Below are positions 52,499 through 62,272 of a DNA stretch of 64,000 nucleotides, one piece after another (position 1 is the stretch's first letter; every line of letters starts with the position of its first letter). Where the stretch lies: assembly GCF_019203985.1 (NCBI RefSeq), contig NZ_JAGSPD010000003.1:186001-250000 (forward strand), given 5' to 3'. This DNA comes from Winogradskyella luteola (GTDB taxonomy: Bacteria; Bacteroidota; Bacteroidia; Flavobacteriales; Flavobacteriaceae). The notes beneath the pieces were generated by a model. The model was not told the DNA's origin, searched no databases, and worked only from the letters and a program-made list of their open reading frames with translations. The position numbers were made by a program, and so were the translations under genes.

Positions 52499-55400
52499 TT
52501 AATCTATTTTAAAGGTTTTTATTTCCTTAAAAGGATTGGTTTCAACTTGCCTCATACGAGTTTCGTAGTCTTTCCATTGCTTATTAAAAAAAGTATTTGT
52601 TTCGCTGAAAAATTCATTTAGCGCATTTTTAGCATGTTTAATTAAGGTCGTTTCAGTAGAGGTTAAACCCGTTTGACTATTATAAGTATAGCTCTGTGCA
52701 GTTCTTAAGCGTTGTAATGGGGTGACTTCGGGATTTCTAGTTATACCTTGACGTTTATCTACTTTACCTAAGTATTTATCTATTAAACTATCTATGGTTT
52801 TTACGGTCTCTTTTGAAGCATCAATCTCATCTTTGTATTGCTCTTTATCCAGTTCAGATAACTCTTTTTTATAAGTCTCAGCAATACCTTTACTTTCAAC
52901 TAATTGTTTTACGGCATCTGCGGCCGTTTTTTGTAATTGTTCGAGTTGTTTAGCTGTAGCATAAACTTCATCAATATTTTTCTGAGATACATTTAGCCTC
53001 GGATCCGATTCTACTTTTATTGCAGTTTCAGACGTTAGGTTACCATAATGCAAAACTGCTTTATAAGTACCTGGCTTTACAGATACACCAGCTGGCTCTC
53101 TAGTTTCTTTTCTAATTGTTCTTGATGGTCTGCTAACACCTGCCTCATTCATATACCAAGTCCATTTATGGATGCCATTTTCTTTAGGTGCTTTTCGTTT
53201 TAAAGTTCTAATTAAACGATTGCCGTCATATAACTTTAAGGTCAGCGAATCCCATTTGATCGTATTTTTTTCATCCATAGATGCTTCATTATTCTTAATA
53301 ACGTCATCATCCTTTTTCGCTTCCTTTTCCTCTTTATTTGGCACCTCCTGTTTGTTGAAGAGGTAAGAAAAACGAGCACCTCTATCACGATTTTCGCCAT
53401 TATACAGAGCATCTCCTCCAAAACGACTTCCGGTTGGTTGCTGATAAGCCACTTGATATGCAGTTGGCGGCTCAAACAATTGTATGTTAGAATTTATTGT
53501 AGACGCATTTTTTGCCATTGCTCTTAATGGCCTAATATCATCTAAAACCCATGCGGCTCTTCCGAAAGTTCCAATAACTAAATCGTGCTCCCTAGGTTGA
53601 ATGACTAAATCCTTTACTGATGTTGTAGGAAAGCCTTCCGTCCATTTCGTCCATTTTTTGCCTGCATTTATAGAAATGTACAAGCCATCATCGGTTCCCA
53701 AAAACATAAGATTTGGTTCTACTAAATCTTCAACTATGGCTAAAGTGTAGCTTTGTACATCATTCTCATTGACGATACGTTCCCAGGTTTTGCCATAGTT
53801 CTTAGTTCTATAGGCATAAGGAGTGTAATTAAAACGTCTATAGTCGTTAGCAATTAAAAGTGCCTCACCTTTATTTATATTCGATGCTTTAATCTGCGCA
53901 ATCCAACTTCCAGTTGGTAATCCTTTAATGTTTTTTGTGACTTCGTTCCAATTGTTTCCTCCGTCTGTGGTATAATGAACCCTGCCATCATCAGTGCCTG
54001 CCCAAAGCATATCTTTTTCAACAGGCGATGGCTCAATCACCAAAATGGTACAGTGATTTTCTGCACCAGTGGCATCCATAGTTAAGCCACCACTTTCAGA
54101 CTGTTTTTGTTTTTCTGGATCGTCAGTCGATAAATCTGGAGATATAACCTCCCAAGTTTCACCCTTATCAGTGGATTTGTGAACAAATTGACTACCAAAA
54201 TAAATCGTGCTATTATTAAAAGGATCAATATTTATTGCAGAATTCCAATTGAAACGCAATCGTACATCAGCATTGGGATGTGTAGGTCTTACACCATAGT
54301 TGTTTCCTGTTTGCCAATCGTAACGGCTTACAAAACCTTGCTGGCTCATTGACCAGCCATAACGAGAATCATCTCTATCGGGAACTACATCAAAACCATC
54401 TCCAAAACTAATTTCTTGCCAATAACTATTTCTAATGCCTTGAGCACGCCAAACATAAGCTGGCCCTCGCCAAGAACCATTATCTTGCATACCACCATAG
54501 ACATTGTATGGATATTCATTATCGATGTTAATATGATAGAACTGAGCCACAGGTAGGTTACCAATGAACCGCCATGTTTTTCCTCCATCTTTAGTGATAT
54601 TCATACCACCATCGTTTCCATCTATCATAAAATTACCATTGTTTGGATGAATCCACCATGCATGATGATCTGGATGTACACCATTGCTCACTCCATAAGC
54701 TGGCATCAGTTGAGTGAAGTTTTTTCCTCCATCCTCTGAAACATTTACGTAGGTGAATACGGAATAAACCCTATTTTCATTTTGTGGATGTACATAGATT
54801 TCAGAATAGTAGAATGGACGATTGCCAATGTCATTTTTGTCATTTATTTTTTTCCATTTAAAACCACCATCCTCGCTTTTATATAGAGCATTCTTTTTAG
54901 CTTCAACCAAAGCATAAATAATATTCGGTTTGTTTGGTGCTATGGCTATACCAATTCGACCTAAATTTCCTTTAGGGAAACCATCTTCATCGGTGATTTT
55001 TTTCCAAGTTTCACCACCATCATATGTAATGTGCAAACCAGAACCTTCACCGCCAGAGTTAAAAAACCATGGATCGCGTTTGTGCTCCCACATGGCCGCA
55101 ATTAATTTATTCGGATTTGTAGGGTCCATCACTAAATCTGCAGCTCCGGTTTTATTATTGGCAAATAAGATTTTATTCCAGGTTTTCCCACCATCAGTAG
55201 TTTTAAATACCCCACGCTCAGGATGTTCTCCCCAAGGAGAACCAATAGCACCAACATAAACGATATCGGGATTTGTTGGATCCACGATAATTCTATGGAT
55301 ATGTCTTGTTTTTTCTAAGCCCATAGCCATCCATGTTTTTCCTCCATCAAGCGATTTATAAACTCCATAACCGCCATTAAGCGAGTTGCGTGGATTGCCT

Positions 55401-55717
55401 TCGCCTGTGCCAACCCAAATTACGCTAGGGTTAGATTGTTGAATTTCTACTGCTCCAATAGATGCCGTTAATTCTTCATCAAAAATAGGCTCCCATTTTA
55501 TACCGCCAGAGGTTGATTTCCAAAGCCCACCAGAAGCGGTGCCGACGTACATTACATCAGGATTGTTAAGGACAACATCAATAGCCGTAACACGACCAGA
55601 CATACCGCCTGGACCAATATTTCTCGGTGCCATATTTTTGACCATATCCATTGAAAATTCTTGTGCAGAAAGTGTTGCTATACAGATTAGTAAAAGCAGA
55701 GATAAATAGCTTCTCAT
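52499..55717 (-). CDS. Secreted BNR-repeat protein of the sortilin/VPS10-like glycosidase type
   Basis: A 1072-residue secreted protein. The signal peptide ends LSAQEF. From about residue 30 to 740 it is a set of beta-propeller blades with many Asp-box copies, for example KSTSGGIKW, KSLDGGKTW, KTTDGGKTW, YKSEDGGFKW, YTTDGGNNW. RNIGPGGMSGRVTAIDV is the start typical of this group. The rest is a linker and a helical tail without known catalysis. The family is often named glycosyl hydrolase, but no catalytic residues are shown for it, so binding or hydrolysis of sugars or peptides are both open. Common in marine flavobacteria. Confidence 0.83.
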   Translation of the reverse strand: MRSYLSLLLLICIATLSAQEFSMDMVKNMAPRNIGPGGMSGRVTAIDVVLNNPDVMYVGTASGGLWKSTSGGIKWEPIFDEELTASIGAVEIQQSNPSVIWVGTGEGNPRNSLNGGYGVYKSLDGGKTWMAMGLEKTRHIHRIIVDPTNPDIVYVGAIGSPWGEHPERGVFKTTDGGKTWNKILFANNKTGAADLVMDPTNPNKLIAAMWEHKRDPWFFNSGGEGSGLHITYDGGETWKKITDEDGFPKGNLGRIGIAIAPNKPNIIYALVEAKKNALYKSEDGGFKWKKINDKNDIGNRPFYYSEIYVHPQNENRVYSVFTYVNVSEDGGKNFTQLMPAYGVSNGVHPDHHAWWIHPNNGNFMIDGNDGGMNITKDGGKTWRFIGNLPVAQFYHINIDNEYPYNVYGGMQDNGSWRGPAYVWRAQGIRNSYWQEISFGDGFDVVPDRDDSRYGWSMSQQGFVSRYDWQTGNNYGVRPTHPNADVRLRFNWNSAINIDPFNNSTIYFGSQFVHKSTDKGETWEVISPDLSTDDPEKQKQSESGGLTMDATGAENHCTILVIEPSPVEKDMLWAGTDDGRVHYTTDGGNNWNEVTKNIKGLPTGSWIAQIKASNINKGEALLIANDYRRFNYTPYAYRTKNYGKTWERIVNENDVQSYTLAIVEDLVEPNLMFLGTDDGLYISINAGKKWTKWTEGFPTTSVKDLVIQPREHDLVIGTFGRAAWVLDDIRPLRAMAKNASTINSNIQLFEPPTAYQVAYQQPTGSRFGGDALYNGENRDRGARFSYLFNKQEVPNKEEKEAKKDDDVIKNNEASMDEKNTIKWDSLTLKLYDGNRLIRTLKRKAPKENGIHKWTWYMNEAGVSRPSRTIRKETREPAGVSVKPGTYKAVLHYGNLTSETAIKVESDPRLNVSQKNIDEVYATAKQLEQLQKTAADAVKQLVESKGIAETYKKELSELDKEQYKDEIDASKETVKTIDSLIDKYLGKVDKRQGITRNPEVTPLQRLRTAQSYTYNSQTGLTSTETTLIKHAKNALNEFFSETNTFFNKQWKDYETRMRQVETNPFKEIKTFKID

Positions 55718-55840
55718 TATTTTTGGGTTAGTTCAGAAAAGTTTAAAATTAGTAAAAAGAAATTTTACAAATCTTAATGTGGTGTTAAGGTGTTTTAAAG
55801 CCTGTTTTTTAATTCAAAAAAGCGTTATTTTTACATAACA

Positions 55841-56977
55841 ATGGAAGAGAAAAGAAAAAAAGCGGGTTTTGTCTTTAAAACCTATGAAGCACCTCATCAA
55901 TCTCCTTTTGATAAATTATTCGAAATCTTTAAGGAATTAATTACCTATACCTCTGGAGATTTTGATGAAGCCATCGATTGGCTACGTCAATTGGATAAAG
56001 AATATGAGCTTACTACACCAGAGTATACGATTGATGATTTTATCGAAGACCTTAAAAATAAAGGCTACATAAGAGAAGAGATAGACCCAACAGAAAATGG
56101 CGATGGTAAAGGCAAAACTACTATTACGGCTAAAACCGAACGTGCCATACGCCAACAGGCTTTAGATCATATTTTTGGTAAAATAAAGCGCAGTGGTTCG
56201 GGCAATCATAAAAGCAAAGGAGTTGGTTTAGGCGATGAGCATACTGGCGATTTTAGGGCGTATCAGTTTGGGGATGCTTTAGATAAAGTATCCATGACCG
56301 AAAGTTTACGTAATGCGCAGATTAATAATGGAATAGGAGATTTCAGTTTAACTGAAGATGATTTGGTGGTAGAAGAGACGCTACATAAAAGCCAGATGAG
56401 TACAGTACTAATGATTGATATTAGTCACAGTATGATTCTATACGGAGAAGACCGTATTACTCCTGCCAAGAAAGTAGCTATGGCTTTATCGGAATTAATC
56501 ACCACGAGATACCCAAAGGATACGTTAGAGATTTTAGTATTTGGTAATGATGCATGGCCTATAAAAATTAAAGATTTACCGTATTTAAAAGTTGGACCTT
56601 ACCATACCAATACTGTTGCAGGATTACAATTAGCTATGGACATGCTACGGAGAAAACGCAACACCAATAAGCAAATATTTATGATTACAGATGGTAAACC
56701 AAGTTGCTTACGTATGCCAGACGGTCAGTACTACAAAAACAGTAATGGTCTAGATCCATATATCACAAATAAGTGTTACGCAATGGCACAACAAGCCAGA
56801 CGTTTGCATATTCCTATAACCACATTTATGATTGCAGAAGATCCCTATTTAATGCGGTTTATTAGAGAATTTACGCAAGCCAATAGAGGCAAAGCATTTT
56901 ATACAGGATTGAAAGGCTTAGGCGAGATGATTTTTGAAGATTACGAAAACAATAGAAAAAGAAGAATTAAAGGCTAA
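55841..56977 (+). CDS. von Willebrand factor A domain protein
   Basis: A 378-residue soluble protein. The first 150 residues are charged and lack a known domain. From about residue 188 there is a vWA domain with the metal-ion-dependent adhesion site DISHSM (DxSxS form, residues 193-198) and ITDGKPS near residue 285 as the later part of the site. With the MoxR-type ATPase gene that follows, it forms a pair like chelatase ChlD/ChlI or MoxR/vWA, where the ATPase remodels a target that the vWA protein presents. The target is unknown. The genes are 85 bases apart. Confidence 0.87.
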   Translation: MEEKRKKAGFVFKTYEAPHQSPFDKLFEIFKELITYTSGDFDEAIDWLRQLDKEYELTTPEYTIDDFIEDLKNKGYIREEIDPTENGDGKGKTTITAKTERAIRQQALDHIFGKIKRSGSGNHKSKGVGLGDEHTGDFRAYQFGDALDKVSMTESLRNAQINNGIGDFSLTEDDLVVEETLHKSQMSTVLMIDISHSMILYGEDRITPAKKVAMALSELITTRYPKDTLEILVFGNDAWPIKIKDLPYLKVGPYHTNTVAGLQLAMDMLRRKRNTNKQIFMITDGKPSCLRMPDGQYYKNSNGLDPYITNKCYAMAQQARRLHIPITTFMIAEDPYLMRFIREFTQANRGKAFYTGLKGLGEMIFEDYENNRKRRIKG

Positions 56978-57062
56978 TTAAAAGACAAAAGAATAAAGAG
57001 AATAGAAGAAAAACGACTAAATCTATTTTCTTTTTTCTAGAATCTTTTTCTAAAAAATATAT

Positions 57063-58526
57063 ATGAAAATAGAGACTATAAAAACACTAGGAGAATTAAA
57101 AAAAGCAGGATACCAATCAAAGTCTATTAAAGATGAACTGAGAGATAACTTAATTGAAAATATAAAAAATAAGGTTACTACTTTTAAAGGTATTCATGGT
57201 TATGAGAATACCGTGATCCCTGAGTTGGAGCGGGCAATTTTATCGAGACATAATATTAATTTATTAGGACTTCGAGGTCAGGCAAAAACCCGTCTGGCAC
57301 GTATGATGGTGAATTTATTGGATGAATATATTCCTGTTGTGGAAGGTTCAGAAGTTAATGATGACCCATTACAGCCTATTTCGAGATTTGCTATAGAATT
57401 GATTGCCGAAAAAGGTGACGGTACACCAATTACTTGGTTATATCGTAACGAGCGTTTTGCAGAAAAATTAGCAACACCAGATGTTACGGTTGCTGATATT
57501 ATTGGAGATGTGGATCCTATAAAAGCAGCTAATTTAAAATTGAGTTATGCCGATGATCGTGTGATTCATTATGGAATGATTCCACGTGCCAATCGTTGCA
57601 TATTTGTAATTAACGAATTGCCAGATTTGCAGGCCAGAATTCAGGTGGCATTATTTAATATTTTACAAGAAGGTGATATACAGATTAGGGGATTTAAATT
57701 ACGCCTGCCGTTAGATATGCAATTTGTATTTACTGCGAATCCTGAAGATTACACCAACCGCGGCAGTATTGTCACGCCATTGAAAGATAGAATTGGTTCT
57801 CAGATTTTAACGCACTATCCTGATACAGTAGAAACGGCAAGAATGATTACTTCGCAAGAAGCAAATTTAGATAAACGCCAAGCAGATGTTGTTTATGTAC
57901 CTGATCTGGCAAAAGATTTATTGGAACAAATTAGTTTTGAAGCTCGTGAAAGTGAATATGTTGATGTAAAAAGTGGAGTCAGTGCACGTATGAGTATTAC
58001 TGCTTTTGAAAATCTGTTGAGTACCGCAGAGCGACGTGCTCTAATTGCTGGTGATGATAAAACTACAGTACGTTTATCAGATTTTATTGGAGTGATTCCT
58101 GCCATAACAGGTAAAGTAGAATTGGTATATGAAGGTGAGCAAGAAGGTGCTGATTTTGTTGCCAATACTTTAATGGATGAGGCTATTAAAACTTTATTCC
58201 CGAAATACTTCCCAAAAATTGAAAAGCTAGAAAAGCAAGGGGAAGAAACACCTTATGATGATTTAGTGTCTTGGTTTTTTAATGGTGAAGGTTTTGAATT
58301 GTTAGATGAGTATGATGACGCAACTTATAAAGCTAAACTGGATGAAGTAACACCTTTAGATGTATTATTGGCGGATTACCAACCAGACATTGATAAACGC
58401 GATGTTTATTTTGAAAAAGAGTTTATCCTTTGGGGATTGGTACAGTTTAAAAAGCTTAGTAAGTATCGTTATTCAGAAGGTTTGCAGATTAAAGATCTTT
58501 ATGGCAGTTATATTAGTGGATTATAA
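57063..58526 (+). CDS. MoxR/ChlI-type AAA+ ATPase with altered Walker motifs
   Basis: A 487-residue ATPase. The Walker A place reads GLRGQAKTR (about residues 69-77), where the glycine before the lysine is alanine. The Walker B place reads CIFVINELPDL, with Asn in place of the first Asp. Sensor 1 (FTANPEDYTNRG) and the arginine finger region (LKDRIG) are present. ARIQVALFNILQEGDIQIRGF is the ChlI/MoxR insertion region. It is often named magnesium chelatase, but no tetrapyrrole genes for that step are here. A perfect 30-base palindromic terminator follows. It belongs with the vWA gene upstream. Confidence 0.87.
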   Translation: MKIETIKTLGELKKAGYQSKSIKDELRDNLIENIKNKVTTFKGIHGYENTVIPELERAILSRHNINLLGLRGQAKTRLARMMVNLLDEYIPVVEGSEVNDDPLQPISRFAIELIAEKGDGTPITWLYRNERFAEKLATPDVTVADIIGDVDPIKAANLKLSYADDRVIHYGMIPRANRCIFVINELPDLQARIQVALFNILQEGDIQIRGFKLRLPLDMQFVFTANPEDYTNRGSIVTPLKDRIGSQILTHYPDTVETARMITSQEANLDKRQADVVYVPDLAKDLLEQISFEARESEYVDVKSGVSARMSITAFENLLSTAERRALIAGDDKTTVRLSDFIGVIPAITGKVELVYEGEQEGADFVANTLMDEAIKTLFPKYFPKIEKLEKQGEETPYDDLVSWFFNGEGFELLDEYDDATYKAKLDEVTPLDVLLADYQPDIDKRDVYFEKEFILWGLVQFKKLSKYRYSEGLQIKDLYGSYISGL

Positions 58527-58531
58527 ATTTT

Positions 58532-58561
58532 AAAAAAGGAAGCCAATTGGCTTCCTTTTTT
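58532..58561. terminator. Intrinsic terminator, 30-base perfect palindrome
   Basis: AAAAAAGGAAGCCAA is followed at once by its exact reverse complement. The GGAAGCC stem flanked by A and T runs makes it a terminator in both directions, serving the ATPase gene and the converging outer-membrane receptor gene. Confidence 0.9.
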
Positions 58562-58612
58562 ATTGCCTTTTTGATGACTTAAAACCCAGTAAAATAATAC
58601 ACAGTTTAAATC

Positions 58613-61012
58613 TTAATCTATTCTATTTTTTTCGGCTTCTATGCCCGTTTTTCGTTTACGTACTTTTTTAATTTCATTTCTTCCAAAATTATAGGTAGCA
58701 CTAAAGCGTATTTGTCTGCTATCGCTTCCACCATTGCCATCAATAAATAAGTCTCCAAAACGTGTAGTACCTCGCCATGGAGATGTAAATAGAATGTCAT
58801 TAAATCCTAATCTAGCAGTGAGTTTATTATCCATGAATTTCTTTTGGAATGCTAAATTTAAAGACCCGAGACTTCGGGTTTCGTAAGTGCCACCCCAAAC
58901 CGAAGGTGAACTGTACCATCCAGAAACTTCAAACGTAATAGCTTTAGGAAGCTTAAATGTATTTTGCGCATATAGGCTTAATGTATTTTGTCTGGTTGAT
59001 ACAAAGTCTGGGTTAGTAGCTTCATAGATGCTTCGGTAGGCGTTTACACTAAAATAAATACGCCACCAATCATTAAATTTTGTGGGATATGAAATACCGA
59101 GATTAATTATCTTTTGGTCGGCTACATTTCTTTGAATGATAAAGTTTTGGTCATCACCAACAGCTTCGGTAACCTGAGCAAAAAAGTCGGATATAAAGCT
59201 ATAGCTTAATGATGTGGTTAACCTGTAATTATAGGTGTGCGATAACTTTATGTTATCCGTATACTGAGGCTGCAAAAATGGATTGCCCTGTCTAAACGAT
59301 AACTCATCAATTCTATACTGAAATGGATTTAAACTCTGATAGTTTGGTCGTTGTATACGCTTACTGTAAATAAGAGCTAAGCTGTTTTTTTGATTCATTT
59401 GATAGGTAATTCCTCCGCTAGGAAACCAATTGGTATAATTGCGTTTTACACGATTATTAGCATTCACTTGATTACTCTCTAATTGACCATCTGAAATGGT
59501 ATTCTCCATTCTCAGTCCAAACTGTAAATTCAACTTATCAAGTTTTCGGCTGTAATTAAAGTAAGCGGCACTAATCTGTTCATCATAATTAAAATCATTG
59601 GATTGAGATTCGTCTAAATCATTATTACCATTAGTTCTATCATAGGCATCAAAACTGTTTTCGGTATTTACTTTAGAATATTTTACGCCAAGACTCAAGA
59701 TCCCTTTTAAAAAGTTTTGCTCGTAATCTATTTGGCCAGATATGATTGAAATGTCTATTGGTGTATCAAAGAAGACGATATTTTCACTTAGCACTTGTGT
59801 TTCATCTCCGTTAAAATAGCGATTAGGTTGCAGGTTTTCGCGCTCGCTATCATACTTTCCGTAATCTAGATCTATATTTAAAACATGCCCTAAAGTATCT
59901 TTAAATCTGTAGTTAATGTTTGTAAATAGGTTAGAAGTTCTGTTTTTAGAATCACTACCAGCTACAAGAACTTCTGAGGGGTTATTTGCGCCACTTGGTG
60001 TAATTGGAGTTCTTGAATCACTTTCGGAATTAGAGTTATTAAAATTACCATTAATAATGATTCCAAAAGTAGATTTCTTATTGGCATAGTAATCAAAACC
60101 AAGCTTTATATTGTTACGATTACTGTCAAAAACACTTTCTGTTCTTGCATTAAAGTTTGTCTCATTTTGCGTACGATTAAGATTGATGAAACCGGTGCTT
60201 TTTCCAAAGAAGTTATTATAAGTACCATAGATACTTGTTTTTTTATTTCTGTTGTTAAAGGATATAGAATTACTGGTTCTGGCAAAATCACCAATGGTTA
60301 AAGACGATGCCACTGTACCATTGGTACCTAATGACTTATCTGTTTTTAATATTATATTTATAATACCTGCATTGCCTTCGGCATCATAACGTGATGAGGG
60401 TTGAGTTATAATTTCTATGGACTCGATATCTGCTGCTTGTAAAGTTTTGAGAAAGTTTACCAGATCTGACCCTCTTAATACAGAGGGTCTACCATCTATG
60501 TAAAATAGTACACCAGTTTTACCTTCAACAATAATACTATCTGAGTTGTCAATAATGATGCCTGGTGCTTTTCGTAATAACTCAAAGCCAGAATCTCCAA
60601 TGGCATTTATGGTTCCTGCAACATTAAAAATAGTTTTGTCTGCTCTAACTTCTATCATTGGCTTTTCGGCAACAATAGTGACTTCGTCTAACTCGGCGGA
60701 ATCTTCAAGCATTATAATATTAGAGAAGCTTTTATCATTATTGCTCAATACAAAAGCTTCTGACTTATAATCTTTTAGACCAAGGCTGGTTATCATAAGC
60801 ATATACGAACCATTTTTAATATTTTTAAATTGAAAGTTTCCTAAGTCATCAGAAAGTTCACCTTTTATAAACCCACTGGTTTCAGTATTTAATAATGATA
60901 TAATTGCTGATGGAACTGGTTGTTGGTCTTCTGATATGATTTTTCCTGTAATAGAATTTTGTGCTGTAATGGACCCAAAAAGCAATAGCAAGAGTAGTGT
61001 AAACGGTTTCAT
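58613..61012 (-). CDS. TonB-dependent-receptor-like outer-membrane beta-barrel protein
   Basis: A 799-residue outer-membrane protein. After the signal peptide (ending ITAQ), residues about 20-100 are a carboxypeptidase-regulatory-like beta-sandwich (ITGKIISEDQQPVPSAIISLLNTETSG). A plug domain follows (IEVRADKTIFNVAGTINAIGDSGFELLRKAPGI, VLFYIDGRPSVLRGSDL, IESIEIITQPSSRYDAEGNAGIINI). The rest is a barrel of the PF14905 type. It would import a substrate or shuttle one, but no TonB box is clear. It lies divergent from the LytS/LytTR pair, which may control it. Confidence 0.87.
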   Translation of the reverse strand: MKPFTLLLLLLFGSITAQNSITGKIISEDQQPVPSAIISLLNTETSGFIKGELSDDLGNFQFKNIKNGSYMLMITSLGLKDYKSEAFVLSNNDKSFSNIIMLEDSAELDEVTIVAEKPMIEVRADKTIFNVAGTINAIGDSGFELLRKAPGIIIDNSDSIIVEGKTGVLFYIDGRPSVLRGSDLVNFLKTLQAADIESIEIITQPSSRYDAEGNAGIINIILKTDKSLGTNGTVASSLTIGDFARTSNSISFNNRNKKTSIYGTYNNFFGKSTGFINLNRTQNETNFNARTESVFDSNRNNIKLGFDYYANKKSTFGIIINGNFNNSNSESDSRTPITPSGANNPSEVLVAGSDSKNRTSNLFTNINYRFKDTLGHVLNIDLDYGKYDSERENLQPNRYFNGDETQVLSENIVFFDTPIDISIISGQIDYEQNFLKGILSLGVKYSKVNTENSFDAYDRTNGNNDLDESQSNDFNYDEQISAAYFNYSRKLDKLNLQFGLRMENTISDGQLESNQVNANNRVKRNYTNWFPSGGITYQMNQKNSLALIYSKRIQRPNYQSLNPFQYRIDELSFRQGNPFLQPQYTDNIKLSHTYNYRLTTSLSYSFISDFFAQVTEAVGDDQNFIIQRNVADQKIINLGISYPTKFNDWWRIYFSVNAYRSIYEATNPDFVSTRQNTLSLYAQNTFKLPKAITFEVSGWYSSPSVWGGTYETRSLGSLNLAFQKKFMDNKLTARLGFNDILFTSPWRGTTRFGDLFIDGNGGSDSRQIRFSATYNFGRNEIKKVRKRKTGIEAEKNRID

Positions 61013-61053
61013 AGAATTGTATTAAAATTTCTGTGAGACAAATTTGAAATACT

Positions 61054-61068
61054 TGTGTATTTTACACA
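61054..61068. promoter_or_regulatory. Short dyad in the receptor/LytS promoter gap
   Basis: TGTGTA and TACACA are a perfect 6-base dyad with a 3-base spacer, 42 bases upstream of the receptor's ATG at 61012. It could be an operator. Confidence 0.3.
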
Positions 61069-61081
61069 CGTCATAACTGTT

Positions 61082-61139
61082 GAGTTGGGATATAAGACGA
61101 TAAATAGGGATTCCCATTCGTCGGTATATAGGTCAACTC
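61082..61139. promoter_or_regulatory. 58-base imperfect inverted repeat between receptor and LytS genes
   Basis: Three nested pairs line up: GAGTTG with CAACTC, ATATA with TATAT, and GACGA with TCGTC. The GGGATTCCC core lies in the loop. Such a large dyad between a membrane receptor gene and a two-component system that diverge suggests a shared control site or a strong RNA hairpin in the leader of one of them. Confidence 0.45.
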
Positions 61140-61174
61140 GTCTTTTTTTGATGATATAGAGCCTATATATAAAG

Positions 61175-61182
61175 TATATTTG
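61175..61182 (+). promoter_or_regulatory. -7 box of the LytS/LytTR genes
   Basis: TATATTTG matches the -7 consensus and ends 19 bases before the ATG at 61202. A TTTG at 61147-61150 could be the -33 box, but the 24-base spacing is slightly long. Confidence 0.5.
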
Positions 61183-61201
61183 AATATTAAATCTTATTTA
61201 T

Positions 61202-62272
61202 ATGAAAAAGAAGTTTTACAATAAGAGGTTTATGTCAATAAAAGTTGGCGAACTCTTATGTTTTATTGGTTTCTATTTCTTTTTTGCAATTTTTTACTAC
61301 GTTACATTATATATAAATAGACAAGGTTATACAGATAAGAATGACAAATTTTTTAATCTTATAACGGTTATCGATGATAGTGGTTTAGACTATTTTATTA
61401 AATTTTTAATTACCATTCCTATTTGGTATTTATTATTTAGAAAACTTAGACATTGGTCAATGTCTAAAAGATTACTTCTGCATATAATTTTACTACCAAT
61501 GTTTGTTATCGTTTGGCAGCAGCTATACTATATTATTTGTGAAAAAATCGGTTTTTATCATTTGGGAGGAACAGGTCGTGTTTGGGATATATATATACCT
61601 GCATTATTCTATATTCTTCAGTTTGGTATTATGCATTCTTATAACTTTTATCTCGAAAACCGACGAAAGCTAAAGTTAGAAGGTGAGTTAAGGACAGCAG
61701 CCCTAAAAAGTGAATTATCTGCAATAAAAGCACAATTGAACCCTCATTTTTTGTATAACATATTTAATACCATAAGTGCTTCTGTACCGCCTAAGAATGA
61801 GAAAACCCGACATTTAATCGCTGAACTTTCGGACTTGTTTCGTTACCAGTTAAAAGCTTCTCAGGTAGAAAAAGTACCTCTAAAAGAAGAATTGGAATTT
61901 GTCAATAAATACCTGGATTTGGAAAAGGAGCGCTTTCAAGAACGACTGCAGGTAGAAGTAAATGTTGAAGATAATTTGAAGCATGAAATGGTACCTCCTA
62001 TGTTGTTACAGCCTTTAGTAGAAAACTCTATTAAACATGGTTTGTCATCATTGATTGAAGGTGGAAAAATTAGTATTTCAATATTTAAGAAACATGATAA
62101 ATTACATTTTGAGATTTCAGATACTGGTATAGGTGTTAAAGACAAAACTTCTGTTTTTGAAAAGGGTATAGGGCTAACCAATATTAAGCTTAGACTCGAA
62201 AAAATGTATCAAAGCACCTTAAGTTTATCAGATAACCAACCTCAAGGTTTAAAAATATCTTTTGCGATATGA
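61202..62272 (+). CDS. LytS/YehU-type sensor histidine kinase
   Basis: A 356-residue membrane kinase. Four hydrophobic segments take up the first 150 residues, without a known extracellular sensor domain. A short coiled stretch follows, then the His_kinase domain: AIKAQLNPHFLYNIFNTIS holds the phosphorylated His, and MVPPMLLQPLVENSIKHGL (N box) and ISDTGIGV with GIGLTNIKLRL (G boxes) form the ATP site. Length is usual for the LytS group in Bacteroidota. It overlaps the response regulator gene by four bases, so the two are made together. Confidence 0.93.
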   Translation: MKKKFYNKRFMSIKVGELLCFIGFYFFFAIFYYVTLYINRQGYTDKNDKFFNLITVIDDSGLDYFIKFLITIPIWYLLFRKLRHWSMSKRLLLHIILLPMFVIVWQQLYYIICEKIGFYHLGGTGRVWDIYIPALFYILQFGIMHSYNFYLENRRKLKLEGELRTAALKSELSAIKAQLNPHFLYNIFNTISASVPPKNEKTRHLIAELSDLFRYQLKASQVEKVPLKEELEFVNKYLDLEKERFQERLQVEVNVEDNLKHEMVPPMLLQPLVENSIKHGLSSLIEGGKISISIFKKHDKLHFEISDTGIGVKDKTSVFEKGIGLTNIKLRLEKMYQSTLSLSDNQPQGLKISFAI

